Positions 63,826 to 64,000 of a stretch of DNA of 64,000 bases are shown in pieces. The position numbers were made by a program, and so were the translations under genes. The first letter of the stretch is position 1. Every line of letters begins with the position of its first letter. The notes beneath the pieces were generated by a model, which saw only the letters and a list, made by a program, of their open reading frames with translations, had not been told where the DNA came from and did not search any database. The stretch spans positions 1 through 64,000 of the forward strand of contig JAPUUO010000001.1 of NCBI GenBank assembly GCA_026967815.1. Reading direction: 5' to 3'. Source of the DNA: Candidatus Bathyarchaeota archaeon. GTDB lineage: Archaea; Thermoproteota; Bathyarchaeia; Bathyarchaeales; Bathyarchaeaceae.

Positions 63826-64000
63826 ATGGCAAACTACAGATTCAAGACCGCCGAAATAGAGGCGATGAAGAAAAACATCCTCACACACATAGAGCGCGAG
63901 GCCGAGACAAAAACCGCGTGGCGTTTACGCTGTGCAATAGAGGGGCAACTTATGTGCTGCCGACCCTCAAAACGCGAGGCGGCACGACTGGAGCGCGAAT
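63826..64000 (+). CDS. 3'-truncated hypothetical protein
   Basis: ATG 63826 opens a frame still open at the window end (58 residues visible). It is helical and basic ('EIEAMKKNILTHIEREAETK') with two adjacent Cys. Family unknown. Confidence 0.5.
   Translation, partial: MANYRFKTAEIEAMKKNILTHIEREAETKTAWRLRCAIEGQLMCCRPSKREAARLERE

Overview
The window looks like most of a tailed (siphovirus-type) phage or prophage of a Bacteroidales host. Three things point there. (1) The genes have almost no Shine-Dalgarno sites but carry several copies of the Bacteroidetes promoter, TTTG-N19/20-TAnnTTTG. (2) Families typical of gut Bacteroidetes phages are present: a DUF3127-like SSB, YopX-like proteins and a DUF7833-like replication protein. 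(3) Virion genes are complete: terminase, portal, scaffold, capsid, tail, tape measure, amidase. No integrase or recognisable repressor is visible, so lifestyle is open. Product names are from reading the translations; no database search was run.

Layout. 1-9134 (+) is an early/replication arm: MazG, tRNA-Leu, a C5 methyltransferase split over two frames, a frameshifted HNH gene, an HTH protein, and a replication initiator with iterons inside its coding sequence, followed by a train of tiny ATGA-coupled genes ending in a terminator at 9138-9178. 9183-28676 (-) holds the lysis and virion genes: scaffold, decoration, capsid, connectors, tail tube, frameshifted tail chaperones, tape measure, amidase and accessory proteins. 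A plus-strand three-gene membrane-protein cassette (20682-22163) interrupts it. 29474-32929 (+) is terminase and portal; 34027-43757 (+) is the tail tip plus a 2884-aa modular tip/fibre protein. 43862-60008 (-) is a long early operon of about 35 mostly small genes (SSB-like protein, helicase, two amino-methyltransferases, a DUF1064 nuclease). 60009-61389 is a divergent control region. 61390-64000 (+) starts another train of small genes that runs off the window.

Regulation. Four promoters or -7 boxes (21300, 29397, 33831, 60039) are followed near the predicted transcript start by a doublet of AGAGCC. At three of them the doublet merges into a hairpin in front of a late module, and two further copies flank the tRNA-Met ahead of the scaffold-capsid genes. 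This suggests one shared leader switch for the late units.

Other points of interest are a pseudoknot-shaped RNA with its own strong promoter (45429-45597), a second structured RNA in the control region, five HNH/NUMOD/AP2-type endonuclease genes (several with private promoters), an IS21-end remnant beside an IstA-like HTH gene, and candidate frameshift sites.
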